NCBI GenBank assembly: GCA_017478965.1
Contig: JAFVCV010000003.1
Coordinates: 1 to 64,000, forward strand
Source of the DNA: Ruminococcus sp.
GTDB lineage: Bacteria; Bacillota; Clostridia; Oscillospirales; Ruminococcaceae
Length of the DNA stretch: 64,000 nt
Direction: 5' to 3'
The position numbers were made by a program, and so were the translations under genes. Every line of letters starts with the position of its first letter. The first letter of the stretch is position 1. Positions 30,599 through 38,829 of the stretch are shown here, piece by piece. The notes beneath the pieces are model-generated. The model did not search any database and had not been told where the DNA came from. It saw only the letters and a list, made by a program, of their open reading frames with translations.

Positions 30599-32851
30599 TC
30601 ATTCGGCGTTTTTCAGCGCCTCGGCAAGCGGTATCTTTTTTACGCTGCGGTTGAGCACGAATGCTACCAGCGAGTAGGAGACAATGCCGATGATAAGGCA
30701 TTTGAGCATCACTGTCAGGTCCGTTTCATAGGCGAAATAACCCGAATAATTCATAAAGACCATCTTAAATATGGCTCCGATAAGGAAGTCTACCAGCGGA
30801 AGTGTACACAGCATCGACAGCAATGCGACAATAGTCGTGGTGTGGACATAAAGCCCGTTTATCTCCCGGTCATAATAGCCAAGTATCTTCGTCATCGAGA
30901 TGGACTGAGCGTTCTTCTCGATTATCAGCTTTGCCAGAAGATAGATGACCATGACGAACATCGCAACGCCGAACCATTTGAACACATTCATTATGCTTCC
31001 CATAGACCTTGTCATCTGGCGGGAAGTCTTGGTCATGTCTTCTTCGGTTATCCTGCTCATTATCAGCCTTTCGTCGATGTCTTCGAGCTTATCGTCTGAA
31101 AAGTAAATGTTGAAATACCCGTCGTCAAGCTCAAAGGTCTCGCAGAAACTGTCAAGGTCCATGAATATGGCTATGGAGGCGGGATAATCATAAGAACCGG
31201 TTATGGTGAACTCATAGTCCTTGTCGCTGTATTTTTCTGTGAGTTTCAGCCGGTCGCCCTTTTCAAGTCCGTATTTGTTCATCATGGCGGTCGATATGGA
31301 AACGCCTTTGCCGTGGTCTATTTTTACAAATTTGCTGTCATCAGCGATGCCGTAGACCGAAACGTCCTCGGCTTTGTATTTTTCAAACGTCGTCTCAAGG
31401 CTCAGCATGGCTGCCTTTTCAGCATTCTGGTCATCGGTCTCCACAGGCATTCGCAGTACATATATGTTGTCCGCTATCATGTTGTTCAGAGTTTCCTCTT
31501 TGAAATTGTCGAGCATAGGCTCGAACATCAGCCCGAAGAACAGTATGGAATAGCCCAGTATGATGCCGAAGATTATGACGATATAACCGGGAATGTTCTG
31601 GAAGAATATGCGGAGTCTGAAACGGGTCATGATGCCTATGCCTGTGTTCAGGCGGAAGGCCTTTTTCTTCTGCCCACGGCTCAGGTCACGACGGAGGAAT
31701 TTCAGCGGAGATAGACTGAGCTTTCGTGCGAGTGCGGTCAGGTTTATCACAAACATAATTACGAAGGGTATCACCGTTGTGAGCAGAAAAGCGTCCGCAT
31801 TGAAGCTGACTTCATATGTCGTAAGACTGTAGCTGCCGAGATATGCGGCCGCCATGTATTTTTCGAGCAGAGTATAGCCGATCACATTCCCGACCACGGA
31901 AGCGGCAAGGAGAGTATACATCGGCAGCTTCATGTAATGCCTTATCATCTCAAGCTTTGTATATCCCGATGCCCGGAGCGTGCCGATAACAGAGGCTTCC
32001 TTTGCAATTGTGCTCTCGGTAGTCACCACGAAGATAAAGGCGAGAATGACCATAGTGATATACAAAAATGTAAGCATACTGGTCCGGTCATTGTGAAGGT
32101 CGTTGCCGGCAAAGTGGATAGCCTGATTGGAGTAGGCGGGTATGAAGTTCTGGAGCATGGCTTTTTCTGAAACTGTCTTCACCAGCTCCTCGGACATATC
32201 CTGGGCTTCGCTGTCATTCGCAGGTGACTTATCATACATCCATGAATAACTATAGTGCAGATGGTCGTCATTGAAGGCCTCAAAGCCTTCATCTGTCATA
32301 GCCCCCACACCGAACATATCGTTGTCGAACATCAGGTCTGTGGGGCTTTCATAAAGCGCAGAATAGTCTGTGAACGCCACTATCCCGCAGACGTTCAGCG
32401 TCCTGCCCGATACCTGAAAGCTGCTGCCGGGCTTCAGACTGTGATTTTTCGCATAAAGCCTGTCAAGGGCGATATCGTTTTTAGCCGAGGGCAGTTCGCC
32501 CTCCCAGATACACAGCCGGTCGATCTCGCTGCGCTCACCGTATATGCGCAGTGTGCTGTCAAAGCTGTCGGTCTCTTCGTCCTTGTAATAGTTTTCATAC
32601 AGCTTTATGCCGCCGTCCTTCTCTATGTCTTCCAGCACGCTGTCTTCGGGCTTGAGCATGAATTCAAGATTACCGTCCTCGATACTGTATTTCTCAAAGC
32701 TTTCGTTATAGGCATCTATCATTCCCGTATCGGACACTATAAAGCCCGAGGTCGCACCTATCATCATCACGAAAAACAGAAAGATGATCGTATACTTTCC
32801 CAGCTCTTCCCGCAGCTGCTTGCCGAGACGTTTGTTAAGAGGGTCACGCAT
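30599..32851 (-). CDS. ABC transporter permease, large FtsX-type
   Basis: About 750 residues with one N-terminal helix (IIFLFFVMMIGATSGF), a large outer domain of ~200 residues, and two FtsX-like modules (MLTFLYITMVILAFIFVVTTEST...; MNVFKWFGVAMFVMVIYLLAKLI...). This is the ~8-helix topology of exporters or mechanotransmission permeases such as those for antimicrobial peptides or lipoproteins. ATG at 32851 follows AAGGGGGAT; an in-frame ATG at 32869 overlaps the ATPase gene and lacks a site. Forms a two-gene unit with the ATPase. Substrate unknown. Confidence 0.85.
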   Translation of the reverse strand: MRDPLNKRLGKQLREELGKYTIIFLFFVMMIGATSGFIVSDTGMIDAYNESFEKYSIEDGNLEFMLKPEDSVLEDIEKDGGIKLYENYYKDEETDSFDSTLRIYGERSEIDRLCIWEGELPSAKNDIALDRLYAKNHSLKPGSSFQVSGRTLNVCGIVAFTDYSALYESPTDLMFDNDMFGVGAMTDEGFEAFNDDHLHYSYSWMYDKSPANDSEAQDMSEELVKTVSEKAMLQNFIPAYSNQAIHFAGNDLHNDRTSMLTFLYITMVILAFIFVVTTESTIAKEASVIGTLRASGYTKLEMIRHYMKLPMYTLLAASVVGNVIGYTLLEKYMAAAYLGSYSLTTYEVSFNADAFLLTTVIPFVIMFVINLTALARKLSLSPLKFLRRDLSRGQKKKAFRLNTGIGIMTRFRLRIFFQNIPGYIVIIFGIILGYSILFFGLMFEPMLDNFKEETLNNMIADNIYVLRMPVETDDQNAEKAAMLSLETTFEKYKAEDVSVYGIADDSKFVKIDHGKGVSISTAMMNKYGLEKGDRLKLTEKYSDKDYEFTITGSYDYPASIAIFMDLDSFCETFELDDGYFNIYFSDDKLEDIDERLIMSRITEEDMTKTSRQMTRSMGSIMNVFKWFGVAMFVMVIYLLAKLIIEKNAQSISMTKILGYYDREINGLYVHTTTIVALLSMLCTLPLVDFLIGAIFKMVFMNYSGYFAYETDLTVMLKCLIIGIVSYSLVAFVLNRSVKKIPLAEALKNAE

Positions 32852-32862
32852 TTTTATCCCCC

Positions 32863-33561
32863 TTACCATTCAAGCTCATCAACGGTGAGCTTTGTTTCGT
32901 TCAGACGGTCACTTCTTATCATGCCGTCACGCAGTTTCACCACCCGGTCAGCCATATTCTTTATAGCATCGTTATGAGTCACCATGATGACGGTCGTGCC
33001 GTATTTGTTGTGAACGTCGTCTATCAGCGCAAGTATTTCCTTCGAGGTCTTGTAGTCCAGCGCTCCCGTAGGTTCATCGCAGAGCAGTATATCCGGGTTC
33101 TTGACCAGTGCCCTTCCGATGGCGGTGCGCTGCTGCTGACCGCCTGACAGCTGGTTCGGGAGCTTGTGGCGGTGCTCGTAAAGTCCCAGCGTTTTCAGAA
33201 GTTCGTCCACTTCCAGCGGCGAATCACTGAGATATGCACCTACCTCAACATTTTCCTTGATGTTCAGGTTGGGTATCAGGTTATACATCTGGAAAATATA
33301 TCCAAGATGCTTGCGGCGGTATCTTGTCAGCGCCTTTTCGTTCATGTCGGCAGTTTTTTCGCCGTTTATGGAGATATAGCCGCTGTCTGCGGTATCTATC
33401 CCGCCGATGATATTCAGCAGAGTTGACTTGCCTGAACCTGACGGTCCCAGCAGCACACAGAACTCTCCCTTTTCGATCTTCAGGTCGATGCCTTTAAGCA
33501 CCTCGACCCTGCTTTCGCCCTCTCCGAAGGCACGTTTGATCTGACTAAGCTCCAGAAACAT
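32863..33561 (-). CDS. ABC transporter ATP-binding protein, LolD/MacB type
   Basis: 232 residues. Walker A GPSGSGKST, signature LSGGQQQRTAIGRAL, Walker B ILLCDEPTGALD and switch His in VTHND are all intact. Start at 33561 has AGGAGG 8 bases upstream; the longer frame to 33624 includes the operator region and is rejected. Powers the FtsX-type permease encoded 11 bp downstream. Confidence 0.95.
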   Translation of the reverse strand: MFLELSQIKRAFGEGESRVEVLKGIDLKIEKGEFCVLLGPSGSGKSTLLNIIGGIDTADSGYISINGEKTADMNEKALTRYRRKHLGYIFQMYNLIPNLNIKENVEVGAYLSDSPLEVDELLKTLGLYEHRHKLPNQLSGGQQQRTAIGRALVKNPDILLCDEPTGALDYKTSKEILALIDDVHNKYGTTVIMVTHNDAIKNMADRVVKLRDGMIRSDRLNETKLTVDELEW

Positions 33562-33619
33562 TGTTTGTCCTCCTACTAAGTAAGGTCCGTCCGTAAATAT
33601 ATGACGTATGGCCGGTCGA

Positions 33620-33645
33620 AACATCTGAACCGATGTTCATATGTT
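33620..33645. promoter_or_regulatory. Palindromic operator over the ABC transcription start
   Basis: A 26-bp inverted repeat, 11-bp arms with a single mismatch around CGAT: AACATcTGAAC-CGAT-GTTCAtATGTT. It begins right after the -10 box of the ABC promoter (33652-33647 on the minus strand), so a bound dimeric repressor (TetR, MarR or PadR type) would block transcription. Confidence 0.75.
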
Positions 33646-33646
33646 C

Positions 33647-33675
33647 ATTATATCACTAATGCTTGCCTAAGTCAA
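33647..33675 (-). promoter_or_regulatory. Promoter of the ABC exporter operon
   Basis: Minus strand TTGACT (33675-33670), 17-bp spacer, TATAAT (33652-33647). Confidence 0.85.
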
Positions 33676-33924
33676 TACCGCTGGCGAAAAAAACATAAAC
33701 AAGGTTAGTGTGAACAAACTCTCTGTTTTTGTTGATTTCCAACTATAGATGCCGAAAAAAGCAAAACGCCGGCAAGTATCATACTCTGTACCCACCGACG
33801 ATATATACTTTCTGCGGTATATTTTTATCAGCACCATTGACCCCGCTGTTCGTTACTACTATGAACAGCGGGGCCAACAGTTCCAACTATATATTTTGAT
33901 CTTATCTTTTTCTGTAAGATAAAA
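33676..33924. other. Non-coding stretch with a perfect 11-bp hairpin and a repeated 11-mer
   Basis: No gene was found here. Two things stand out. TTCCAACTATA occurs at 33737-33747 and again at 33881-33891. A perfect hairpin CCCCGCTGTTC/GAACAGCGGGG lies at 33841-33873 without a T-run after it. The rest is AT-rich without a recognised element. Confidence 0.5.
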
Positions 33925-33964
33925 AACGCCGTATTTACGATGCTTCACTCGTAAATACGGCGTT
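33925..33964 (-). terminator. Strong terminator of the initiator tRNA gene
   Basis: A 15-bp perfect stem AACGCCGTATTTACG/CGTAAATACGGCGTT; the minus strand continues into TTTTTT. It starts 5 bases after the tRNA 3' end. Confidence 0.92.
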
Positions 33965-33969
33965 CTTGA

Positions 33970-34046
<77 letters not shown>

Positions 34047-34099
34047 ATAAACCGGGGTTTTGCTTGCTTTTTAACAGTACCCTCGCTGAGTACTTTAAT

Positions 34100-34128
34100 A
34101 TTATATCACAACGGTCTGCGTTTGTCAA
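34100..34128 (-). promoter_or_regulatory. Consensus promoter of the tRNA-fMet gene
   Basis: Minus strand TTGACA (34128-34123), 17-bp spacer, TATAAT (34105-34100): perfect boxes, as expected for a stable RNA gene. Confidence 0.9.
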
Positions 34129-34238
34129 GTGTATTTTTCATATTTTTTATTGTTTACAGAACGTTCTTATTTTAGACTTAAAAGGCGGCCCCAGTCCGGA
34201 GGTCACTGTGGACTTTGTTCAAGACTCGAAATTTCTGC

Positions 34239-34267
34239 TTGCTAAGCGGGACGGATAGTGCTATAAT
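34239..34267 (+). promoter_or_regulatory. Promoter of the SLC13-type transporter gene
   Basis: TTGCTA (34239-34244), 17-bp spacer, TATAAT (34262-34267), 38 bases before the ATG at 34306. Confidence 0.75.
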
Positions 34268-34305
34268 GTTATTGTATCACGGATATATGAAAAAGAGGGA
34301 TAGTT

Positions 34306-35406
34306 ATGCTGAGATTATTCAGGGCGCAGCCCGTGCTGGTCATAGCTTTTGCAGCTGCTGCGGCTACCATGTTCATAGTCCCGCCCGGGCCGGATTATGC
34401 AGGATATATAAACTACACCGTCCTTATCGAGCTTTTTGCGCTCATGACGGCGGTGGCGGGTCTGAGAGAGGCCGGGGTCTTCGACAGGGCTGCCGGGGCG
34501 CTTATCAGACGGGTCGGCACGGTCAGGAGACTGGGACTGCTGCTGGTGCTGCTTTGTTTCTTTTCCTCAATGCTCCTGACCAACGATGTGGCCCTTATAA
34601 CCTTTGTGCCGCTGACGGTCATGCTGTTCAAGGACGAAGAGGATGAACAGCTCATCAGGGCCGTGGTCCTGGAGACAGCGGCAGCCAACGGCGGAAGTAT
34701 GCTGACCCCGGTGGGTAATCCGCAGAACCTTTTCATCTATGAACACTACGGCCTTTCCGCCGGGGACTTTGTCAGGGCCATGGCCCCGGTGGGGCTGGTC
34801 TGTCTGGCGGCCATCTTTCTGCTGACCTTCCTGCTCAGCGGAGAGGAGTGCAAGGGCGGCCCCGGGAACACGGCTGAGATAAAAAAGGCCCCGGCGGCAG
34901 GCTATTCTCTGCTGTTTCTGGTATGTCTGCTGGCGGTGTTCAGGGAGGTGCCGGTATGGGTATGTCTGCCGGCGGCTGGGGCGGCAGCCCTGGTATTCGG
35001 GCCGAGGACGCTGCTTAAAGTGGATTACGGGCTGCTTATGACCTTTCTGTGCTTTTTCGTTTTCGTGGGAAATCTACAGGCTATAGACGGGGTAAGGTCA
35101 CTTTTCACCGGTATGATACAGGGCCGGGAGGTATATGTGGGGGCGGCGCTGTCCCAGGTCATCAGCAACGTTCCGGCGGCATTCATGCTTTCCGGCTTTA
35201 CCGATGACGGTGCCGCTCTGCTTTCAGGTGTGGACATCGGCGGCTTCGGAACACTTATCGCTTCAATGGCGAGCCTGATCTCCTTCCAGCTGTACAGGAA
35301 GTCTCCGGGGGCAAGGGCAGGGCGTTATATGGCGGTGTTCTCGGCGGTGAATTTCGGCATTCTGATACTTCTGCTGGGGGTACAGATGTTGGTAAGTCTT
35401 GTGTAA
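34306..35406 (+). CDS. SLC13/CitT/ArsB-superfamily anion transporter
   Basis: 366 residues, about 10 membrane helices. Two family motifs are visible: MLLTNDVALITFVPL (~89-103, the Asn-containing hairpin) and GGSMLTPVGNPQNLFIY (~127-143, ion-binding loop). Members carry di/tricarboxylates, sulfate or arsenite with sodium or protons. It is short for the family (usually over 400), with the second repeat reduced: the C-terminal half shows FVGNLQAIDGV and SQVISNVPAAFMLSGF. GAGGGATAGTT precedes the ATG. Substrate not assignable. Confidence 0.82.
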   Translation: MLRLFRAQPVLVIAFAAAAATMFIVPPGPDYAGYINYTVLIELFALMTAVAGLREAGVFDRAAGALIRRVGTVRRLGLLLVLLCFFSSMLLTNDVALITFVPLTVMLFKDEEDEQLIRAVVLETAAANGGSMLTPVGNPQNLFIYEHYGLSAGDFVRAMAPVGLVCLAAIFLLTFLLSGEECKGGPGNTAEIKKAPAAGYSLLFLVCLLAVFREVPVWVCLPAAGAAALVFGPRTLLKVDYGLLMTFLCFFVFVGNLQAIDGVRSLFTGMIQGREVYVGAALSQVISNVPAAFMLSGFTDDGAALLSGVDIGGFGTLIASMASLISFQLYRKSPGARAGRYMAVFSAVNFGILILLLGVQMLVSLV

Positions 35407-35475
35407 GGGGGAGTTTTTCTGGACAGGAGAGCGACGGAGCGGACAGTTACGGTAAAGGGCGGAAGTGTCCGTGCT

Positions 35476-36276
35476 GTGAACTTCGGTGTAGGAAATAGGG
35501 ATCTGCTGATACTGCCGGGGCTCAGTACCGTGGGGATAGCCGGAAAGGGAGAGAGCCTGGCGGGACGGTACAGTGCATTAGGAAAAGATCACAGGGTCAC
35601 GGTCCTGGATATGCCGCAGCCTATCCCGGAGGACTTCACTTTTGAGACTGCTGCCCGGACAGCTGCTCTGGCAATGGAAAGTCTTGGCATCGCAAGGGCA
35701 GATGTCCTTGGCATATCCATGGGAGGTATGATCGCTCAGTATCTTGCGCTCTGCCGGCCTGAAATGGTCCGCAGCATGGTGCTGGTATCGACTGTTTCGG
35801 GGCCGGACAGGATACTGAAGGAGAACCTGGACCGATGGATAAGGACAGCCCCCAATGCACGCCGCAGGGAGCTTGAAAAGACCATGTTCGCCCTCATGCA
35901 CACGCAGAGCCACACTGAAAGGTTTTCGGGACTTCTGTTTCCCGAAAACAGCCCTTCGGGTGACTATGAAAAGGAATTTGACAGAAAACGTTTCGTGGCC
36001 CTTTGCAGGCTGTGCCTGAGCTGTTCAGTATATGAAAGGCTCTCCGGTATAGCTGTGCCGGCACTGGTCATCGGCGGCGCCGGGGACCGGGTCATGGACC
36101 CGGAGTCCTTCTGGCTGACGGCTGAGGGGCTTGGCTGCGAGCTGTTCATATACCCGGAGCTTGGCCACGCCCTCTATGACGAGGCAGCCGACTTCCTGCA
36201 ACGGGTCCTCAGTTTTTTTGAGGGTATAGACGAAAGGAGCATCAATGGTGAACATCATCAGGATAAGCGACCTTAG
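35476..36276 (+). CDS. Alpha/beta hydrolase
   Basis: 266 residues from the GTG used here. Nucleophile elbow GISMGG (~80-85), acid in GGAGDRVMD (~218) and catalytic His in LGHALYDEA complete the triad, as in MhpC/PcaD-type hydrolases. The GTG lacks a well placed ribosome site. The same frame runs up to a CTG at 35419 that does have AGGGGGAG 6 bases upstream, and the added 19 residues (ending TVTVKGGSVRAV) look like the usual first beta strands. The true start may be that CTG. Its end overlaps the methylase start by 32 bases; probably part of one operon with the transporter. Substrate unknown. Confidence 0.82.
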   Translation: MNFGVGNRDLLILPGLSTVGIAGKGESLAGRYSALGKDHRVTVLDMPQPIPEDFTFETAARTAALAMESLGIARADVLGISMGGMIAQYLALCRPEMVRSMVLVSTVSGPDRILKENLDRWIRTAPNARRRELEKTMFALMHTQSHTERFSGLLFPENSPSGDYEKEFDRKRFVALCRLCLSCSVYERLSGIAVPALVIGGAGDRVMDPESFWLTAEGLGCELFIYPELGHALYDEAADFLQRVLSFFEGIDERSINGEHHQDKRP

Positions 36277-37051
36277 CATAAAGGAACTACAGCCATACAC
36301 CGCCATGGGAGAAAAGAGGCTCTGCACCCAGGAGGGGGGGCTTTTCGTGGCGGAGAGCATCAAGGTCGCAGCGACGGCCATTGATGCAGGCTATGAACCT
36401 GTCAGTGTGCTGGCAGAGAAAAAGTGCATAGAGGGCCAGGGCAGGGAGCTGATCGGCAGGATGGGGGATATCCCGGTCTATACGGCTCAGAGCAGCGTTC
36501 TCACGGAGCTGACCGGTTTTAAAATGACCCAGGGCATGGTCTGCCTGATGAAACGCCGTCAGCTGCTGAGTCCGGAGCATATACTGAGAAACGCCTCCAG
36601 GGTGGCTGTCCTTGAGGACGTCATGAACCAGACCAACGTCGGGGCTATTTTCAGGGCGGCGGCAGCCCTTGGTATAGACGGCGTCCTGCTGAGTCCATCT
36701 TGCAGCGACCCGCTTTTCAGAAGGTCTGTCAGAGTCAGTATGGGGACTGTCTTTCAAGTCCCCTACGCTTATTTTGACTGCCCATCGCCGGAGTATATAG
36801 ACCTTCTGCACCGTTACGGCTTTACCGCAGCGGCTATGGCTCTCAGGGAGGACTGCATGGACCTGGGGAGCTTTGACAGCACAGCATACAGCCGCCTTGC
36901 TCTTCTTCTGGGCACCGAAGGCACCGGCCTGCGTGAAGAGACCGTCAGCGCCTGCGATATGGGACTTCGTATCCCCATGCACAACGGCGTTGACTCTCTC
37001 AATGTGGCGGCGGCAGCTGCGGTGGCTTTCTGGGAGCTCAGAAAAAGATAA
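36245..37051 (+). CDS. SpoU/TrmH-family RNA 2'-O-methyltransferase
   Basis: 268 residues. An N-terminal L30e-like RNA-binding part (FVAESIKVAATAIDAGYEPV) precedes a SPOUT domain with all three motifs: motif 1 QTNVGAIFRAA, motif 2 LLLGTEGTGL and motif 3 IPMHNGVDSLNVAAAAA, which form the SAM-binding trefoil knot. Modifies ribose in rRNA or tRNA; the target position cannot be told. Starts inside the hydrolase gene. Confidence 0.92.
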   Translation: MVNIIRISDLSIKELQPYTAMGEKRLCTQEGGLFVAESIKVAATAIDAGYEPVSVLAEKKCIEGQGRELIGRMGDIPVYTAQSSVLTELTGFKMTQGMVCLMKRRQLLSPEHILRNASRVAVLEDVMNQTNVGAIFRAAAALGIDGVLLSPSCSDPLFRRSVRVSMGTVFQVPYAYFDCPSPEYIDLLHRYGFTAAAMALREDCMDLGSFDSTAYSRLALLLGTEGTGLREETVSACDMGLRIPMHNGVDSLNVAAAAAVAFWELRKR

Positions 37052-37052
37052 G

Positions 37053-37076
37053 GCCGGCTGAGTTACCTCAGCCGGC
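37053..37076. terminator. Hairpin between convergent genes
   Basis: Perfect 10-bp stem GCCGGCTGAG/CTCAGCCGGC with a 4-base loop. On the minus strand it is followed by CTTATCTTTTT, so it likely ends the flavodoxin transcript; on the plus strand no T-run follows. Confidence 0.65.
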
Positions 37077-37085
37077 ATGAAGATA

Positions 37086-37562
37086 CTATAGTATACCCAT
37101 TACCCAGGTCCTGACAGCCTCGCCGTTTTCCGAGGGCCGGAAGACCTTGGCGGCCTTTATCTCGCCGTTGCCGTTAAAGCAGGGCAGGAGCTTTTCGGCG
37201 GTCCTGCCGATGTCGCTGCCGCCGGAGGTCGCAAAAAGGGCCACCTTTTTGCCTTCCCAGCTGTAGCTTTTGACAAAGGTGCTGATGATGTTGGGCGCAC
37301 CGTAATACCAGATCGGGAAACCTATGAAGACCGTGTCGAAATCACCAAAGTTTTCCACCGTGCCTTCGATCGGGACGTCCTTTTTGCCAAGCTTTTCCTT
37401 ATTGCACCTGGCCAGGGGATTGGTCCATTTGATGTCCCCCGGGGTGTATGGGTCCCTGGGCTTTATCTCAAAAAGCTCGCTTTCCGAGACCTTTGCCACG
37501 GCCTTAGCCAGCTTGGCTGTGTTTCCGCCCGGGGAGAAATAAACTGTCAGCGTCCTGCTCAT
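37086..37562 (-). CDS. Flavodoxin
   Basis: 158 residues. The FMN phosphate loop is SPGGNTAKLAKAVA (~9-22). FIGFPIWYYGAP (~77-88) supplies the aromatic isoalloxazine contact and ATSGGSDIG (~111) the second loop. Of the low-potential electron carrier family (Flavodoxin_4-like), replacing ferredoxin under iron limitation or feeding a partner enzyme. Monocistronic, with AGGAGGTCATT upstream. Confidence 0.92.
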   Translation of the reverse strand: MSRTLTVYFSPGGNTAKLAKAVAKVSESELFEIKPRDPYTPGDIKWTNPLARCNKEKLGKKDVPIEGTVENFGDFDTVFIGFPIWYYGAPNIISTFVKSYSWEGKKVALFATSGGSDIGRTAEKLLPCFNGNGEIKAAKVFRPSENGEAVRTWVMGIL

Positions 37563-37580
37563 AATAATGACCTCCTTTTA

Positions 37581-37645
37581 GCCTTTAAAGGCAGATATTG
37601 GCAAATATATGATAGCACATTTTTCCCCCGTTGTCAATCAGGGGG
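37581..37645 (-). promoter_or_regulatory. Flavodoxin promoter region with two inverted repeats
   Basis: Minus strand TTGACA (37637-37632), 17-bp spacer, TATCAT (37614-37609). A perfect 12-bp palindrome GCCTTTAAAGGC (37581-37592) lies in the leader, and CCCCC-N11-GGGGG (37625-37645) surrounds the -35 box. Either could be an operator. Confidence 0.7.
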
Positions 37646-37674
37646 AAGATAAGATACACACAGGAGATGATGAA

Positions 37675-38745
37675 ATGACTGCATTGATACTTAATTCCGG
37701 CGTAGGCTCCAGAATGGGGGAGCTGACCCTTGACAGACCCAAGTGCATGACCGAACTCGGTCAGGGGGAGACGATCATAGACAGACAGCTTTCTCAGCTG
37801 AGGGCGGCGGGGATAAAAAAGGCCGTTATCACCACGGGGGGGCACAGGGAGGTCCTGGAGGAGCATCTGAGGAGCATCGGTGGGGACATGGAGATAAATA
37901 CCGTGTTCAATCCGGTATTTGACAGTACGAACTATATCTATTCGATCTACAATGCAAGGGACTGTCTCAGGGACGATATACTTCTGATCCACGGGGACCT
38001 GGTCTTTGATGACGGGGTCCTGAGAAGAGCGCTGGACAACAGCCGCAGCACCATGGCGGTCAGCAGCACTGCCGCTTTGCCGCAAAAGGATTTCAAGGCA
38101 GTGACCGAGGACGGGCTGATAAAAAAGATAGGCGTAGACTGCTTTGAGAACGCAGCGGCGGCCTGGGCGCTGTATAAGCTGCTGCGGTCCGACTGGGAAG
38201 GGTGGCTGGAAAGCATTTGCAGATACTGTGAAAGCGGTGATGAGCAAAAACGGCGATGCTACGCCGAGAATGCCTATAACGAAGTCGCCGGGGAGGGCTG
38301 TTGCATATTTCCCATGGACATAGGGGATATGCTCTGCGGCGAGGTGGACGATGTGCAGGACCTGGAAAACATAAGAAAAGCTCTGAAAGGCCGCCGCAGG
38401 ATAGAGTATATCCACGAGCCAACGGACCTGATGTGCGGCCAGGCGGTGCTTGCCATGGTCCTTGGCCGGACCCCTGAGGACGTGGCGGCGGAGCTTGGGA
38501 ATGACCGGGAGACCGATCTGAAAGAGATGAAAACGGTACTCAGGACCGGAGGAATGTGGGTAAGCGACAGAAGGGTGCAGTTTGAGTCAAGAGACGAGCT
38601 GCCGATGCTTTGTATGCTGAGTCTGGAGACCCCAAGATGCTGGCACTGGTCACTTTACGCCTATGGGGTCTTCTATGACCCGGAGCATGGGGTGATGTCA
38701 GATCTGCCTGAAAGCGGCAGGAGATACTATTGGGAGCTTAGATAA
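37675..38745 (+). CDS. LicC-like nucleotidyltransferase fused to a C39-peptidase-like domain
   Basis: 356 residues. Residues 1-~235 are a sugar-nucleotide-transferase fold of the phosphocholine cytidylyltransferase type: ALILNSGVGSRMG loop, RPKCM with the Lys, GDLVFDD (D108 metal site) and PMDIGD (D215). Such enzymes activate phosphocholine or a similar phosphoalcohol with CTP. Residues ~243-356 look like a papain-fold C39 domain: Cys254 in LMCGQAVLAMVLG, His324 in CWHWSLYAYG and Asp335 in YDPEHG. I know no precedent for this fusion. ATG at 37675 follows AGGAG; a longer frame to 37609 is rejected. Lies upstream of lipid-synthesis genes. Confidence 0.78.
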   Translation: MTALILNSGVGSRMGELTLDRPKCMTELGQGETIIDRQLSQLRAAGIKKAVITTGGHREVLEEHLRSIGGDMEINTVFNPVFDSTNYIYSIYNARDCLRDDILLIHGDLVFDDGVLRRALDNSRSTMAVSSTAALPQKDFKAVTEDGLIKKIGVDCFENAAAAWALYKLLRSDWEGWLESICRYCESGDEQKRRCYAENAYNEVAGEGCCIFPMDIGDMLCGEVDDVQDLENIRKALKGRRRIEYIHEPTDLMCGQAVLAMVLGRTPEDVAAELGNDRETDLKEMKTVLRTGGMWVSDRRVQFESRDELPMLCMLSLETPRCWHWSLYAYGVFYDPEHGVMSDLPESGRRYYWELR

Positions 38746-38757
38746 AGCCGTGTGTTT

Positions 38758-38797
38758 CAAGCTTAGTATTGACAAAGGGGAAAGCTTGTATTATAAT
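38758..38797 (+). promoter_or_regulatory. Perfect promoter of the lipid cluster with embedded inverted repeat
   Basis: TTGACA (38769-38774), 17-bp spacer, TATAAT (38792-38797). CAAGCTT (38758-38764) and AAGCTTG (38782-38788) form an inverted repeat that flanks the -35 box, a possible operator. Confidence 0.88.
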
Positions 38798-38829
38798 TAT
38801 CATAATAAAGTTAATAAATTATTAAGGCG

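Noticed and set aside
30450-30701. 83-residue minus-strand frame between ogt and the ABC permease
   Set aside because: Overlaps the permease end, has no ribosome site and no recognisable sequence; at most a remnant.
33841-33873. Perfect hairpin considered as a terminator
   Set aside because: No T-run follows on either strand, and no gene ends beside it.
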